Positions 36,205 through 44,984 of a DNA stretch of 64,000 bases are shown in pieces (the first letter of the stretch is position 1; every line of letters begins with the position of its first letter). A program made the position numbers and the translations under genes. Origin of the DNA: Methyloversatilis universalis FAM5 (GTDB lineage Bacteria; Pseudomonadota; Gammaproteobacteria; Burkholderiales; Rhodocyclaceae); NCBI RefSeq assembly GCF_000214035.2, contig NZ_AFHG01000036.1, positions 1-64,000 on the forward strand, given 5' to 3'. The notes beneath the pieces were generated by a model, which worked only from the letters and a program-made list of their open reading frames with translations, ran no database searches and was not told where the DNA came from.

Positions 36205-37829
36205 CATGCGCTGCGCAGTCCGAGCGCGCGCGCGATCAGGATGGCGCTGACCGGCATGACGACCGCGATGGCCACCACGGTGAGCAGCAGCGGCGTCAGG
36301 TCGCCGTAGTTCGCGGCGGTCATGACCGCGCCGGTCGCCGGGTCCTTCACCTCGCGCGACAGCACGTAGATCTGGTTCAGATACTTGGTGCCGAGCTGGC
36401 TTGCCGACAGTGCGAGGTTGGTGAAGGAGGCCATCACCGCGAAGAAGGTGGCTTTCAGGTGGGCCGGCGCCGAATTGGCGATCCAGGCCAGCATCGGAAT
36501 CATCGAAATCTGGCCCAGCGGCGATTCCAGCGCGGTGTCGATCACCGCGATGAAACGGGCGTCCACCACGCCGCCGGTCACGCGGGCGGTCCATTCGTGC
36601 AGGCCCAGGCTCATGCCCAGCGTCGGCATCGATAGGATGAAGCCGGCCGCTGTGAGCCAGCCCACGACATAGGTGATCGAGCGTTCCGCCATGAAGCGGC
36701 GGAACATGAACATGCCGGCCAGCGTCAGCGCGCTGCCGATCAGCGACAGCACCGAAAAGAAGGCCTGGTCGAAACCGAGCACGTCTATGGTCCACCAGGA
36801 CACGCCGGGGCCGGTGCCCGGGGTGGCGCGGAACATGAAGATGACCAGCGCGGTACCGATCAGCGTGTTGCGCGCGGCGGGTTCCAGTTCGCGGGTGAGC
36901 CGGGTCATCAGGAAGGCGATGATGGCGAATGAACCGGCGAAAATGATTTCCTGGTTCCACTTCAGGTCGGACAGGCCCATGCCCAGCGTGAACACGACAA
37001 ACACCAGACTGCCGCCGAGGATCCACCAGTTGGGGTCGGTATGGCTGTCCGGATCGCGCAGCAGGGCAGCCGCCTCGGCACGCGACAGGCCGCGCGACAT
37101 GTGGGCGGCAAGGGCGCCGCGCCTGAGCCAGGCGGCGAAGGCCACGCCGGCGACCGACACCGCCGGAATGACCAGCGCCATCAGGTAGATGTCGCGGTAG
37201 ATCAGCACCTTCTGCGCTTCCGGCAGCTTTTCGGTGCCGGCGAACACGTACAGGTTGATCAGGGCCACCAGCACGCTGCCGCCGATGATGGCGACCCGGC
37301 CCAGCGTCTGCATCGTGGTGTGCATCAGCTTGAGCTGTTCCGGCGGCACCGGCCGGCCCTGCTCATCGACGTGCGGGACTGCCTCGACCGTCATCGCGTC
37401 GGCCACCGCGTCTTGCAGCACGTAGCCGATGGGACTGAGCAGCGCGCTGATCACGAACCAGGTATTGACCGGCAGCACCGCGGCCATCGCTTCGCGCTCG
37501 GCGATCAGGCCGGCCATGATGAGCAGGCTGGCGGCGATCAGCGTCGCGCCCAGATAGATGAGCAGGCTCTTGAAGCGCCACAGCAGATCGACCAGATGGC
37601 CGATCGGCATTTTCAGCGCCCACGGTATGCCGACCCAGAAGCCGAGCGCAGCCAGGAATTCGGCCGACAACCCGAGGTAGTCCTTGACGAAGAAGGTCCC
37701 GACGATGCCGGTCAGGCCCTGGATGCCCGCTGCCATGTAGACCATCAGCGGCGGCAGGTAGGAAAGGCGCATTTCGCGCCCGAGGGACAGGATGTTCTGA
37801 TCGATCCAGTTCAGCAGTCGGGATGTCAT
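36204..37829 (-). CDS. Major-facilitator-type transporter (BT1/folate-biopterin-like)
   Basis: The 541-residue polytopic protein has about 12-14 hydrophobic segments. The opening (LSYLPPLMVYMAAGIQGLTG, FFVKDYLGLSAEFLAALGFW, VGIPWALKMPIGHLVDLL) resembles the BT1/folate-biopterin transporter branch of the MFS. Substrate is unknown. The start at 37829 was chosen because membrane helix 1 follows at about residue 26; the longer frame from 38042 would enter the divergent cNMP gene. The ribosome-binding site is weak. It ends just at the terminator shared with the M20 gene. Confidence 0.75.
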   Translation of the reverse strand: MTSRLLNWIDQNILSLGREMRLSYLPPLMVYMAAGIQGLTGIVGTFFVKDYLGLSAEFLAALGFWVGIPWALKMPIGHLVDLLWRFKSLLIYLGATLIAASLLIMAGLIAEREAMAAVLPVNTWFVISALLSPIGYVLQDAVADAMTVEAVPHVDEQGRPVPPEQLKLMHTTMQTLGRVAIIGGSVLVALINLYVFAGTEKLPEAQKVLIYRDIYLMALVIPAVSVAGVAFAAWLRRGALAAHMSRGLSRAEAAALLRDPDSHTDPNWWILGGSLVFVVFTLGMGLSDLKWNQEIIFAGSFAIIAFLMTRLTRELEPAARNTLIGTALVIFMFRATPGTGPGVSWWTIDVLGFDQAFFSVLSLIGSALTLAGMFMFRRFMAERSITYVVGWLTAAGFILSMPTLGMSLGLHEWTARVTGGVVDARFIAVIDTALESPLGQISMIPMLAWIANSAPAHLKATFFAVMASFTNLALSASQLGTKYLNQIYVLSREVKDPATGAVMTAANYGDLTPLLLTVVAIAVVMPVSAILIARALGLRSA

Positions 37830-37965
37830 GGTCTGTTCTTGTTGTGGCGATCGCGCCTGTGACCGGCAAGGATAGGGGGAATTCAATGAATGCGCCGCAA
37901 AAGCGGACGGCGAAAGCCGGTATGCTTGCGCGCTGACCTCCACCCCACGCCCACCGGAGCACGAC

Positions 37966-38442
37966 GTGCGTTTTTTCGGCCGCGACGATGACCATGCCGC
38001 GCTGCAGCCGCTGCGCCAGATCAAGCTGTTCTCGTCGCTCACCGCGCGCGAGCTGAAGGTGGTGTACGGCCTGCGGCACGAACGTCACTACCTGGCCGGC
38101 GAAATCGTGTTCGACCAGGGCGACGAGGGCCAGGCGATCTACGCCATCGTCGAAGGCGAGGTGGAAATCCTGCGTGCCGAGGGCGGAAGCCCGCACCGGC
38201 TGGCGCTGCTGGCGCCGGGCGAGGTGTTCGGCGAACTGGCGCTGCTGGATCAGGCACCGCGCGCCGCGCAGGCAAGGGCGCTCAGCGACTGCCGGCTGGT
38301 GGTGTTCTTCCGTGCCGATTTCATGAGCCTGCTGGAAACCCACCCCAAGATCGCGTCCAAGATCGCGCTGGCTCTGGCCCGCCATCTGGGTGGCCGGTTG
38401 CGACAGGCGAATGCCGGCGCGCGTCAGGAAGGCCATCTGTGA
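37966..38442 (+). CDS. Stand-alone cyclic-nucleotide-binding-domain protein
   Basis: The 158-residue protein consists of a single cNMP-binding beta-roll (about 15-135) with the phosphate-cassette stretch GEVFGELALLDQAPRAAQARAL, where Arg and the preceding Ala-Pro are at the ligand position. There is no helix-turn-helix, so it is not a Crp regulator. GTG 37966 follows GGAG in CACCGGAGCACGAC. A TATGCT -10 candidate is at 37921-37926. Its stop overlaps the permease start by GTGA, which suggests that it controls or forms a complex with that membrane protein; this is inference. Confidence 0.82.
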   Translation: MRFFGRDDDHAALQPLRQIKLFSSLTARELKVVYGLRHERHYLAGEIVFDQGDEGQAIYAIVEGEVEILRAEGGSPHRLALLAPGEVFGELALLDQAPRAAQARALSDCRLVVFFRADFMSLLETHPKIASKIALALARHLGGRLRQANAGARQEGHL

Positions 38443-39560
38443 GACGGCTGCAGCCGTCCGGCGCGGGGCCGCTGGCCTGGTGCGGCATCCTGCTCGCCAC
38501 GACGCTGGCGCTGTTCCTGTTCCAGCACCTGCTGTGGCTGGTGCTGCCCTTCCTGTTCGGACTGATCGCCTACTACTTCCTGTATCCGCCGGTGCAGCGC
38601 CTGGTGTTCGCCGGGTTTTCGCAGGAGGCGGCCGCCAACATCACGGTCGGCGCCTTCGCCCTGCTGCTGATCGTGTGTTTCGCGCTGATGTTGCCCTGGT
38701 TCGCCGCGCACGCGGTGAGCGTGCAGGACACCGGCCAGCGCTATCTGCAGGGCGGGCTCACCCTGCTCAACGAAACGCTGCGGGCGCTGGAAGCCCAGTC
38801 CCGCTTCATGCGCGACGCGCACGTCGCGGATGCGGTGTCGTCCGGCATCGCCAGGGCCGGCGAGGGCTTCGCACAGGAACGGCTGCCGGCGCTGATGCTG
38901 GGCGTGGCGGCCTGGCTGCCGTCCTTCCTGCTGGCGCCTTTCCTGGCCTACTTCTTCCTGCGCGACGGTCGCCGTTTCCAGCGCTTTCTGGCGCGGGCGG
39001 TGCCGAACGCCTATTTCGAGCGCACGCTGCACCTGCTGTACGAGGTCGACCGCACCACCCGCGCCTACTTTCAGGGCCTGATCAAGCTCACCGTGCTGGA
39101 CGCCGCCTGCCTGGCGATCGGCCTGTGGCTGATCGGGCTGTCGTCGCCGCTGATGCTGGGACTGATCACCGCGGTGCTGGCCTGGGTACCCTATGTGGGG
39201 TCCATCCTCGGCTGCGCGGTGGTGGTGATGGTGGCGGCGACCGATTTTCCCGGTTCGCCCGGCGTGGCCTACGCCGCAGTCGGCCTGTTCGTGTTCGTGC
39301 GGCTGCTGGATGACTTCGTGTTCATGCCGCTCACCATAGGTCGCAGCCTGAAGATGCATCCACTGGTGACCGTGCTGATGATTTTCGTCGGTGGTGCGGT
39401 CGCGGGCGTCGCCGGCCTGCTGCTGGTGCTGCCGTTACTGGGCGTGGTGATGGTGATCGGTGAAACCGCCAGCATTGTCGCCGCCGACCCGCGACTGCGC
39501 GCCCGTCACGCCCATGCGCGACGACTGCGCCTGCAGTCGGTCACCCGCGACCTGGGCTGA
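38439..39560 (+). CDS. AI-2E/PerM-family membrane transporter
   Basis: The 373-residue protein has about eight hydrophobic helices and the AI-2E family pattern: paired N-terminal helices, FGLIAYYFLYPPVQRL, a central helical region, and the conserved YLGSILG-like WVPYVGSILGCAVVV with LDDFVFMPLTIGRSLKMHPL near residues 287-308. Family members export autoinducer-2 or act as sodium/proton antiporters; the cargo here is open. The GTG start overlaps the cNMP-domain gene (GTGA), so both are made together. Confidence 0.87.
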   Translation: MRRLQPSGAGPLAWCGILLATTLALFLFQHLLWLVLPFLFGLIAYYFLYPPVQRLVFAGFSQEAAANITVGAFALLLIVCFALMLPWFAAHAVSVQDTGQRYLQGGLTLLNETLRALEAQSRFMRDAHVADAVSSGIARAGEGFAQERLPALMLGVAAWLPSFLLAPFLAYFFLRDGRRFQRFLARAVPNAYFERTLHLLYEVDRTTRAYFQGLIKLTVLDAACLAIGLWLIGLSSPLMLGLITAVLAWVPYVGSILGCAVVVMVAATDFPGSPGVAYAAVGLFVFVRLLDDFVFMPLTIGRSLKMHPLVTVLMIFVGGAVAGVAGLLLVLPLLGVVMVIGETASIVAADPRLRARHAHARRLRLQSVTRDLG

Positions 39561-39572
39561 ACCGGGGCGGTT

Positions 39573-39965
39573 TCAGCCTTCCCGGTTGCGCATGTGGTCG
39601 GCCAGATCCTCGATCGCCTTCAGCAGCTGTTCGTTCGCCTCGTCCGGCGGCAGCACTTCGTCCATTGCCAGCCGCATGCACATGAGCCACTGATCGCGCT
39701 CCGCCTCGCCGATGGTGAAGGGCAGGTGGCGGGCACGCAGCCGCGGATGACCGTAGGCCTGCACGAACAGCTGCGGGCCGCCAAGCCAGCCGGACAGGTA
39801 CATGAACAGCTTCTGGTTCGAGCCGGACAGGTCGGCCGGGTGCAGCTTGCGGATGCCGTAGGCCTCCGGCAGCGTGTCCATCAGTTCGTAGAAGCGGTCG
39901 ACCAGTCGGCGGACGGTGGCTTCGCCGCCGATGTAATCGTAGAAGGTGGGGGCGCTCTGGCTCAT
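39573..39965 (-). CDS. Group II truncated haemoglobin
   Basis: The 130-residue protein is a 2-over-2 globin: FYDYIGGEATVRRLVDRFYE (A/B helices with Phe-Tyr at B9/B10), LFMYLSGWLGGPQLFVQAYG, the proximal-His region HPRLRARHLPF and a Trp at the G8 position (RDQWLMCMRLAMDEV), which marks group II. Such globins bind O2 or NO and protect against nitrosative or oxidative stress. A TAAAAT -10 candidate lies on the minus strand near 39990. It stands alone between convergent and divergent neighbours. Confidence 0.9.
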   Translation of the reverse strand: MSQSAPTFYDYIGGEATVRRLVDRFYELMDTLPEAYGIRKLHPADLSGSNQKLFMYLSGWLGGPQLFVQAYGHPRLRARHLPFTIGEAERDQWLMCMRLAMDEVLPPDEANEQLLKAIEDLADHMRNREG

Positions 39966-40067
39966 TTCGGGGGTGTCTTGCGTGAATCCGTGATTTTATC
40001 GCGGCCGGCGGCTTCTTCATTGCTCGGCCGGCGGACCTTTTTCGCAGGGACGTCATCGGCCGCGGCA

Positions 40068-40073
40068 TAGAAT
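40068..40073 (+). promoter_or_regulatory. Candidate -10 of the SapC-family gene
   Basis: TAGAAT followed by CCGGGCG, 37 bases before the ATG at 40111. The same arrangement (TANAATCCGGG) occurs before tsaB and alr. No good -35 is visible. Confidence 0.35.
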
Positions 40074-40110
40074 CCGGGCGCTGCACGCTTACACCGAACC
40101 GAGGAGTGCC

Positions 40111-40881
40111 ATGAAAACCCTGCTGTTCTACGACAACGTGGTCGTGCTCAACCGCGACACCCACCGCGACCTGCGCCTGAAGCCGCAGGACAATCTGAAG
40201 TTCGCCGCGGAAACCAACTGCGTGCCGCTGGCCCTGGTCGAGTTCGGCGACGTGGCCCGCGAATACCCCATCGTGTTTGCCCGGCTGCCCGGCGGTCTGG
40301 TGCCGGTGGCGCTGCTGGGCCTGCGTGACGCGGAAAATCTCTATGTCACTGCGGAAGGCAAGTGGGACGCCCGCTACGTGCCGGCCTTCGTCCGTCGCTA
40401 TCCCTTTGTGGCAGTGCAGGACAACAACGCGCCGGACAAGCTGCTGGTGTGCATGGACGACAAGTTCCCGGGTTTCAATACGGAAGAGGGCGAGCGTCTG
40501 TTCGACGAGAACGGTGCGGAAACCGACTACCTGAAGAATGCACTGGCCTTCGTGCAGGGCTACCAGAACGAGGCGCAGCGCACCGCGGAATTCTGCCGCG
40601 AGATCGAACAGCTGGGCCTGCTCAACGAAATGAGCGCGATGGCCGAACTGAACGACGGCCGCAAGTTCCGGCTCGACGGCCTGTGGGTGATCGACGAGGC
40701 CAAGCTGCAGGCGCTGTCCGCGGCCGCCGCGGTCGATCTGTTCCGGCGCGGCTGGATGGGTCTGGTCTATGCCCAGCTGCTGTCGCTGGGTCACCTGCGC
40801 ATCCTGCTGGACCGGACCGCCACCCGCGGCGCAGCCGAAACCCCGCCGTCAGAGGAAGCTGCCGAGGCGACGAAGCACTGA
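40111..40881 (+). CDS. SapC-family protein
   Basis: The 256-residue soluble protein begins MKTLLFYDNVVVLNRDTHRD and matches SapC-type proteins (FAAETNCVPLALVEFGDVAR, YVPAFVRRYPFVAV, LNALAFVQGYQ-like). The family name comes from S-layer-associated genes of Campylobacter and is unrelated to the ABC permease SapC; the function is unknown. It has a low-complexity acidic tail (PPSEEAAEATKH). GAGGAG precedes the ATG. It abuts the convergent histidine-kinase gene, the two stops sharing TGATCA at 40879-40884. Confidence 0.8.
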   Translation: MKTLLFYDNVVVLNRDTHRDLRLKPQDNLKFAAETNCVPLALVEFGDVAREYPIVFARLPGGLVPVALLGLRDAENLYVTAEGKWDARYVPAFVRRYPFVAVQDNNAPDKLLVCMDDKFPGFNTEEGERLFDENGAETDYLKNALAFVQGYQNEAQRTAEFCREIEQLGLLNEMSAMAELNDGRKFRLDGLWVIDEAKLQALSAAAAVDLFRRGWMGLVYAQLLSLGHLRILLDRTATRGAAETPPSEEAAEATKH

Positions 40882-42297
40882 TCAGTCTCTTGCGGTCGAG
40901 CCGGCCGGCAGCGGCAGGCTCAGCCGCGCTATCAGGCCGCCGCCCTCGCGCGGCAGCAGGTCGAAGCGGCCGCCGTGCGCACGCATGGTGCGATCGACGA
41001 TGGCCAGACCGAGGCCGGCGCCGCTCTGCCCGGTGCGCGACGAATCCAGACGGGTGAAGGGCCGCTTGAGCCGATCGACCTGCTCCGGCGGTATGCCCGG
41101 ACCTCGGTCGCATACTTCCAGCCTCGCTTCGCCGTCCTCCAGCCTGCACAGCAGGTCGATCTGCCTGTCTTCGCCGGCATGGCGCAGCGCATTGTCGATC
41201 AGATTGTTCAGACAGCGGCGTATCGCCAGCGGCCGGAAGCGCAGCGCCGGCAGCGGATCGACCCGGCCAAGCAGGACCGGCTTGTCGTGCCGGGCGTAGG
41301 CCTGGGCGGCTTCCAGCACCAGACTGGCCAGATCGCCCTCGACCGGTTCTTCGCCGGTCGTGATGCGCGCGAAATCGAGGAACTGGCCGATGATCTTGTC
41401 CATGTCGTCGATGTCGGCACTCATGTCGCGCACCGTATCCGGGTCCAGCCCGGCCAGTTCCATGTCCAGCCGCAGCCGCGTGAGCGGCGTGCGCAGATCG
41501 TGTGAAATGCCGGCCAGGATGAGCGCGCGCTCGTCCTCGTTGCGTGCGAGATCGTCGGCCATCTGGTTGAAGGCGCTGGCCACTTCGGCCAGTTCTTCCG
41601 CGCCTTGCACTGGCAGCGGGGCCGGGCGCTCGCCACGGCCGATCGCGCGTGCCGCGCGCTTCATCGCGGCCAGCGGGCGGGTGACCCGTCGCACGATCAG
41701 ATAGGCGCCACCCAGCGCCAGCAGCAGCGCCGCCGTGCCCCAGCCGATCACCTCCAGCGCAAGCGGACGCTCGATGCGGCTGCGCGGCAGCATGAGCCAG
41801 TAATCGTCCACGCCTTCTTCGTCAGCAATGCTGAAACTGACGAACAGGCCGCTCTGCAGCCCCTTGGACACGACGATGCGAGTGCGCGGGTCCAGCCGGC
41901 GGCGCAGTTCCTGCTCGATGGTGGCCAGCGAACGGTCGCCGGCCATGGGCTGGAAGCCCGGGATGTCGCCGTCGGGATAGATGCGCAGGCCCTCGCGCAT
42001 CGACAGTTCGGTCAGCAGTTCGAGCCGGCGTTGCGGGTCGGCGCTCACCAGCGAGGCGCGGGTCAGATTGATCACGCTGATGATGATCTGCGCCGCCTGC
42101 TGCGCGCGCGGCCCCTGTTCCAGCCAGCTGTAGATGCCGGACCAGGCGAGCACCGAGGCGGTGAGCAGGCCCGCCAGCAGCAGGAAGGTGCGCGCCAGCA
42201 GCGAGCGTGGCAGCAGCGTGAAGCGGCGCAGCGGACGGGCAATCGTCTGGCCGGTCCAGCGCGCAAGGCTGCCGCGCCGGCGACTGCGTCTCACCAC
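40882..42297 (-). CDS. envZ: EnvZ-type sensor histidine kinase
   Basis: The 471-residue inner-membrane kinase has TM1 about 34-54, a periplasmic domain (about 55-178), TM2 about 180-203, HAMP, a dimerisation box AGISHDLRTPLTRLRLDMEL with phospho-His 266, and an HATPase domain (NLIDNALRHAG, DRGPGIP, GAGLGLAIV). The H-box and its pairing with the adjacent OmpR-like regulator identify it as EnvZ-class. It starts at GTG 42297, 24 bp after the regulator; no strong ribosome-binding site is visible, so coupling to the upstream gene is likely. Confidence 0.9.
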   Translation of the reverse strand: MVRRSRRRGSLARWTGQTIARPLRRFTLLPRSLLARTFLLLAGLLTASVLAWSGIYSWLEQGPRAQQAAQIIISVINLTRASLVSADPQRRLELLTELSMREGLRIYPDGDIPGFQPMAGDRSLATIEQELRRRLDPRTRIVVSKGLQSGLFVSFSIADEEGVDDYWLMLPRSRIERPLALEVIGWGTAALLLALGGAYLIVRRVTRPLAAMKRAARAIGRGERPAPLPVQGAEELAEVASAFNQMADDLARNEDERALILAGISHDLRTPLTRLRLDMELAGLDPDTVRDMSADIDDMDKIIGQFLDFARITTGEEPVEGDLASLVLEAAQAYARHDKPVLLGRVDPLPALRFRPLAIRRCLNNLIDNALRHAGEDRQIDLLCRLEDGEARLEVCDRGPGIPPEQVDRLKRPFTRLDSSRTGQSGAGLGLAIVDRTMRAHGGRFDLLPREGGGLIARLSLPLPAGSTARD

Positions 42298-42321
42298 GGC
42301 CGGGTGGTGGCGCGACCGGCG

Positions 42322-43050
42322 TCAGCCATGCCGGGTGCCGTCCGGAACGAACACGTAGCCGAATCCCCAGACGGTCTGCAGATAGCGCGGCTTGGCCGGA
42401 TCGTCCTCGACCAGCTTGCGCAGGCGGGACATCTGGACGTCGATCGAACGGTCAAAGGCGTCGTATTCGCGGCCACGCGCGAGCTCCATCAGCTTGTCGC
42501 GGGACAGCGGTACGCGCGGCGATTCGAGCAGCACCTTGAGCAGCGAGAACTCGCCGGTGGTGAGCACCTGTTCCTGCCCGTCGCGTGTCAGCGTACGGGC
42601 CGCCAGATTGACTTCGACCTGGCCAAAGCGCACGACGCGTTCGTCCAGGGCCGGCGCGCCCGGCGGCGGTTTGGGCGCCTGGCGGCGCAGCACCGCGTTG
42701 ATGCGGGCCACCAGTTCGCGCGGATTGAAGGGCTTGGGCAGATAGTCGTCCGCCCCCATTTCCAGGCCGACGATGCGATCGACCTCGTCGCCCTTGGCGG
42801 TCAGCATGACCACCGGAATCGCGTTGTCCTGCGCGCGCAGGCGGCGGCAGATGGCCAGGCCGTCCTCGCCCGGCAGCATCAGGTCAAGCACCATCAGATC
42901 GTAAAGTTCACGCGCCAGCGCCCGGTCCATCTGGCCGCTGTCGGCCACCGACTTGACGGTGAAGCCCTGTTCGCCGAGATAGCGTTCGAGCAGTGCGCGG
43001 AGGCGGGCGTCGTCATCGACGACGAGGATCTTGCGTTTTTTTTCTTCCAT
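42322..43050 (-). CDS. ompR: OmpR-type response regulator
   Basis: The 242-residue protein has a receiver domain (KILVVDDDARLRALLE; phospho-acceptor Asp 56 in LMVLDLMLPGEDG; Lys in MLTAKGDEVD) and an OmpR/PhoB winged helix (RTLTRDGQEQVLTTGEFSLL, VSRDKLMELARGREYDAFDR-type segment, YLQTVWGFGYVFV). It controls outer-membrane and osmotic genes in the E. coli counterpart. The codons after the ATG include a run of eight A. A TAGCAT hexamer lies only seven bases before the ATG. TTAC motifs between this gene and 43230 may be its own sites. Confidence 0.92.
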   Translation of the reverse strand: MEEKKRKILVVDDDARLRALLERYLGEQGFTVKSVADSGQMDRALARELYDLMVLDLMLPGEDGLAICRRLRAQDNAIPVVMLTAKGDEVDRIVGLEMGADDYLPKPFNPRELVARINAVLRRQAPKPPPGAPALDERVVRFGQVEVNLAARTLTRDGQEQVLTTGEFSLLKVLLESPRVPLSRDKLMELARGREYDAFDRSIDVQMSRLRKLVEDDPAKPRYLQTVWGFGYVFVPDGTRHG

Positions 43051-43103
43051 GGACTGATGCTACCCGAGCGAATCCGGCCTGTTCAATTGCCCCGTGAGCG
43101 GAT

Positions 43104-43197
43104 GTTACGCGCCGGCGCGCCGGTTACCCGTGCTTACAAAGCCCGCCCGGGGCAACACAGAACGCTTACAGCGCCCGCTCAGCATCAATTCCGTAAC
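43104..43197. promoter_or_regulatory. Cluster of TTAC motifs upstream of ompR
   Basis: GTTAC at 43104 and 43123, CTTAC at 43133 and 43165, and GTAAC (GTTAC on the other strand) at 43193. Two are spaced ten bases apart, like the tandem half-sites bound by OmpR-family regulators. The intergenic region 43051-43229 separates ompR from a divergent secreted-protein gene and holds no other gene. Confidence 0.4.
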
Positions 43198-43229
43198 GAT
43201 GTCCGGTGTCGAAGCCGGAGGGGTCACGG

Positions 43230-43526
43230 ATGAAAACGACGCTGCTTGTATCGATGCTCGCACTGTGTGCGCTGTCCGGCAACCTGTCGGCGGCACCGTC
43301 TTCCGCAATGAAGACCGAGCGGCCGGCGGACCCGGTGGCCGCGGCAGGGCTGCCTGCCACTCCGCCGCAGGCCGGGGTGACCGAAGCGGAAAGTGTTGCG
43401 GATACGCATCTACGACTGCAGTACTCACTACACCGGGCCAGTCGCTCACTCTACAATCCGGCCGCCGGGCTGCTCATGGCCGGCGTTCCCGCAGAGGCGG
43501 ACACCCTCGGACACGTGACGCAGTGA
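43230..43526 (+). CDS. Small secreted protein, unknown function
   Basis: The 98-residue protein has a clear Sec signal peptide (MKTTLLVSMLALCALSGNLS, cleavage near SAA). The mature part is short, rich in Ala, Pro and Thr, with LRLQYSLHRASRSLYNPAAG in its second half. I recognise no family. GGAGGGG at 43217-43223 places the start at ATG 43230 rather than the upstream GTG 43206. It is divergent from ompR across the TTAC cluster, so it could be an OmpR target, and is followed 14 bp later by another small secreted protein. Confidence 0.65.
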   Translation: MKTTLLVSMLALCALSGNLSAAPSSAMKTERPADPVAAAGLPATPPQAGVTEAESVADTHLRLQYSLHRASRSLYNPAAGLLMAGVPAEADTLGHVTQ

Positions 43527-43540
43527 AGGAGCAACAGCGG

Positions 43541-43870
43541 ATGAAGTGTGCAGAGCTTGCCGGTTCACGACTGTACGGCCTGATCGCCGGTTCGTGCGTC
43601 GGGGCGGCCCTGTTTGCGTCGCTCCCGGTACTCGCTGGCGAGCCGGGCGGGCGTCGCGACTTTGCCGAACCGCAGCGTCTTGAACGGGTGATTCCGGCCG
43701 GCGCAACGATGCAGCCCATGCGTCGCTTCGACGAGGATTCCGGGCCGGTGCGCCGGCTGGATTACGGCGACCCGCGCAGCAGCCGCATGACCCCCGAAGA
43801 ACGTCGCCAGCTGCGACGCGACATCCGGGACGCAGCGCGCGAGCTGTACCGCGACGCGCCGGGTCCCTGA
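43541..43870 (+). CDS. Small secreted basic protein, unknown function
   Basis: The 109-residue protein has a signal peptide (LYGLIAGSCVGAALFASLPV, cleavage after LAG near 33). The mature chain is Arg/Asp-rich and ends MTPEERRQLRRDIRDAAREL, a charged helix of a kind common in proteobacterial periplasmic proteins with DUF-type annotation. AAGGAG at 43526-43531 is nine bases before the ATG. It overlaps no gene and is probably co-transcribed with 43230-43526. Confidence 0.65.
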   Translation: MKCAELAGSRLYGLIAGSCVGAALFASLPVLAGEPGGRRDFAEPQRLERVIPAGATMQPMRRFDEDSGPVRRLDYGDPRSSRMTPEERRQLRRDIRDAARELYRDAPGP

Positions 43871-43942
43871 TTCTCCCTGTCATTCCGCTCGCCCCCATGC
43901 TGCCGCCGCAGGACGGTGGCCTCCTCTCCAGACGGAGTCTGA

Positions 43943-44977
43943 ATGGACCGCAGGCATTTCTTGCTCACCGCCGGCAGCGCCCCGCTCGCACTGGCGCCTT
44001 TCGGTCAGGTCGCCGCGGCCCCGTCGGGTCGTCTTCTGGTGCTGATCGATCTGCTGGGCGGCAATGACGGCCTGAATACCCTCATCCCTTTCGGTCAGCC
44101 GGCCTACTACCGGCTGCGCCCCACCATTGCGATGGACCGCAGCGCGCTGCTTCCGGTGGCCTCAGGGTTCGGACTGCATCCGGCACTGCGTCCGCTGATG
44201 CCGCTTTGGCAGGACGGACAGCTCGCGCTGCTCCAGGGCGTGGGGTGCCCGGCCGGCAGTCTGTCGCATCACCGCGCCACCGAAATCATGGACAGCGGTC
44301 GCCTGGACGACAGCCCGCTGCAGCCGGGCTGGCTGGCACGCTGTCTGGCAGTGCATGAAACCGCTCGCCACGCCGCCACGCCGGCGCTGGTCGTGAGCTC
44401 GGACATGCCCGGACCGCTGCACGGACTGCCGCGCTGTCGCAGCCTGTCCTGTGCCGATGGCGAGACGCTGGCCGCGCGCTTCGGTTTTCCGGCCGACGCA
44501 CTGGGCGATGCGCTGGCTCGTGCCTGTGCCGAACTGGCCGGGGGCGCAGATGCCACGGCGATCCGGGTCGCGCTGGACGGTTTCGACACCCACGAAGACC
44601 AGCCGACCACGCACGCGCGACTGCTCGATTCGCTCGCCCGCTCCCTGGCGGCGCTGCGCAATGCGCTGACCGCGATGGGCCGCTGGCAGGACACGCTGGT
44701 GATGACGCGCAGCGAGTTCGGCCGGCTCGCCCACGAGAATCTCAGCGCCGGTACCGACCATGGAAATGCCGGCGTGCAGCTGGTCGCAGGCGGTCGGGTG
44801 GAGGGCGGACTGCGCGGCACCGCCGCCGATCTCGATGCGCTGGACGCGCGGGGCGGCGTGCCGGCGACGCTGGATGTCCGCACGCTGCAGTCAGCCATCG
44901 CCGAACAGTGGCTGGGCGTGGACACTGCCGCGCTGGGCGCCGATCTGCCGCCGCTGCCCTTCGCGCTGGTCAGCTGA
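43943..44977 (+). CDS. DUF1501 protein with Tat-type signal
   Basis: The 344-residue protein opens with a twin-arginine signal (MDRRHFLLTAGSAPLALAPF) and shows DUF1501 landmarks: LLVLIDLLGGNDGLNTLIPF near 31-50, SLSHHRATEIMDSG, ALDGFDTHEDQ and VMTRSEFGRLAHENLSAGTD-type near the end. The family is related to sulfatase/alkaline-phosphatase folds, with no proved reaction. The DUF1800 partner often found beside it is absent here. It is convergent with the receiver-TPR gene, seven bases between stops. Confidence 0.85.
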   Translation: MDRRHFLLTAGSAPLALAPFGQVAAAPSGRLLVLIDLLGGNDGLNTLIPFGQPAYYRLRPTIAMDRSALLPVASGFGLHPALRPLMPLWQDGQLALLQGVGCPAGSLSHHRATEIMDSGRLDDSPLQPGWLARCLAVHETARHAATPALVVSSDMPGPLHGLPRCRSLSCADGETLAARFGFPADALGDALARACAELAGGADATAIRVALDGFDTHEDQPTTHARLLDSLARSLAALRNALTAMGRWQDTLVMTRSEFGRLAHENLSAGTDHGNAGVQLVAGGRVEGGLRGTAADLDALDARGGVPATLDVRTLQSAIAEQWLGVDTAALGADLPPLPFALVS

Positions 44978-44984
44978 CGCCGGA

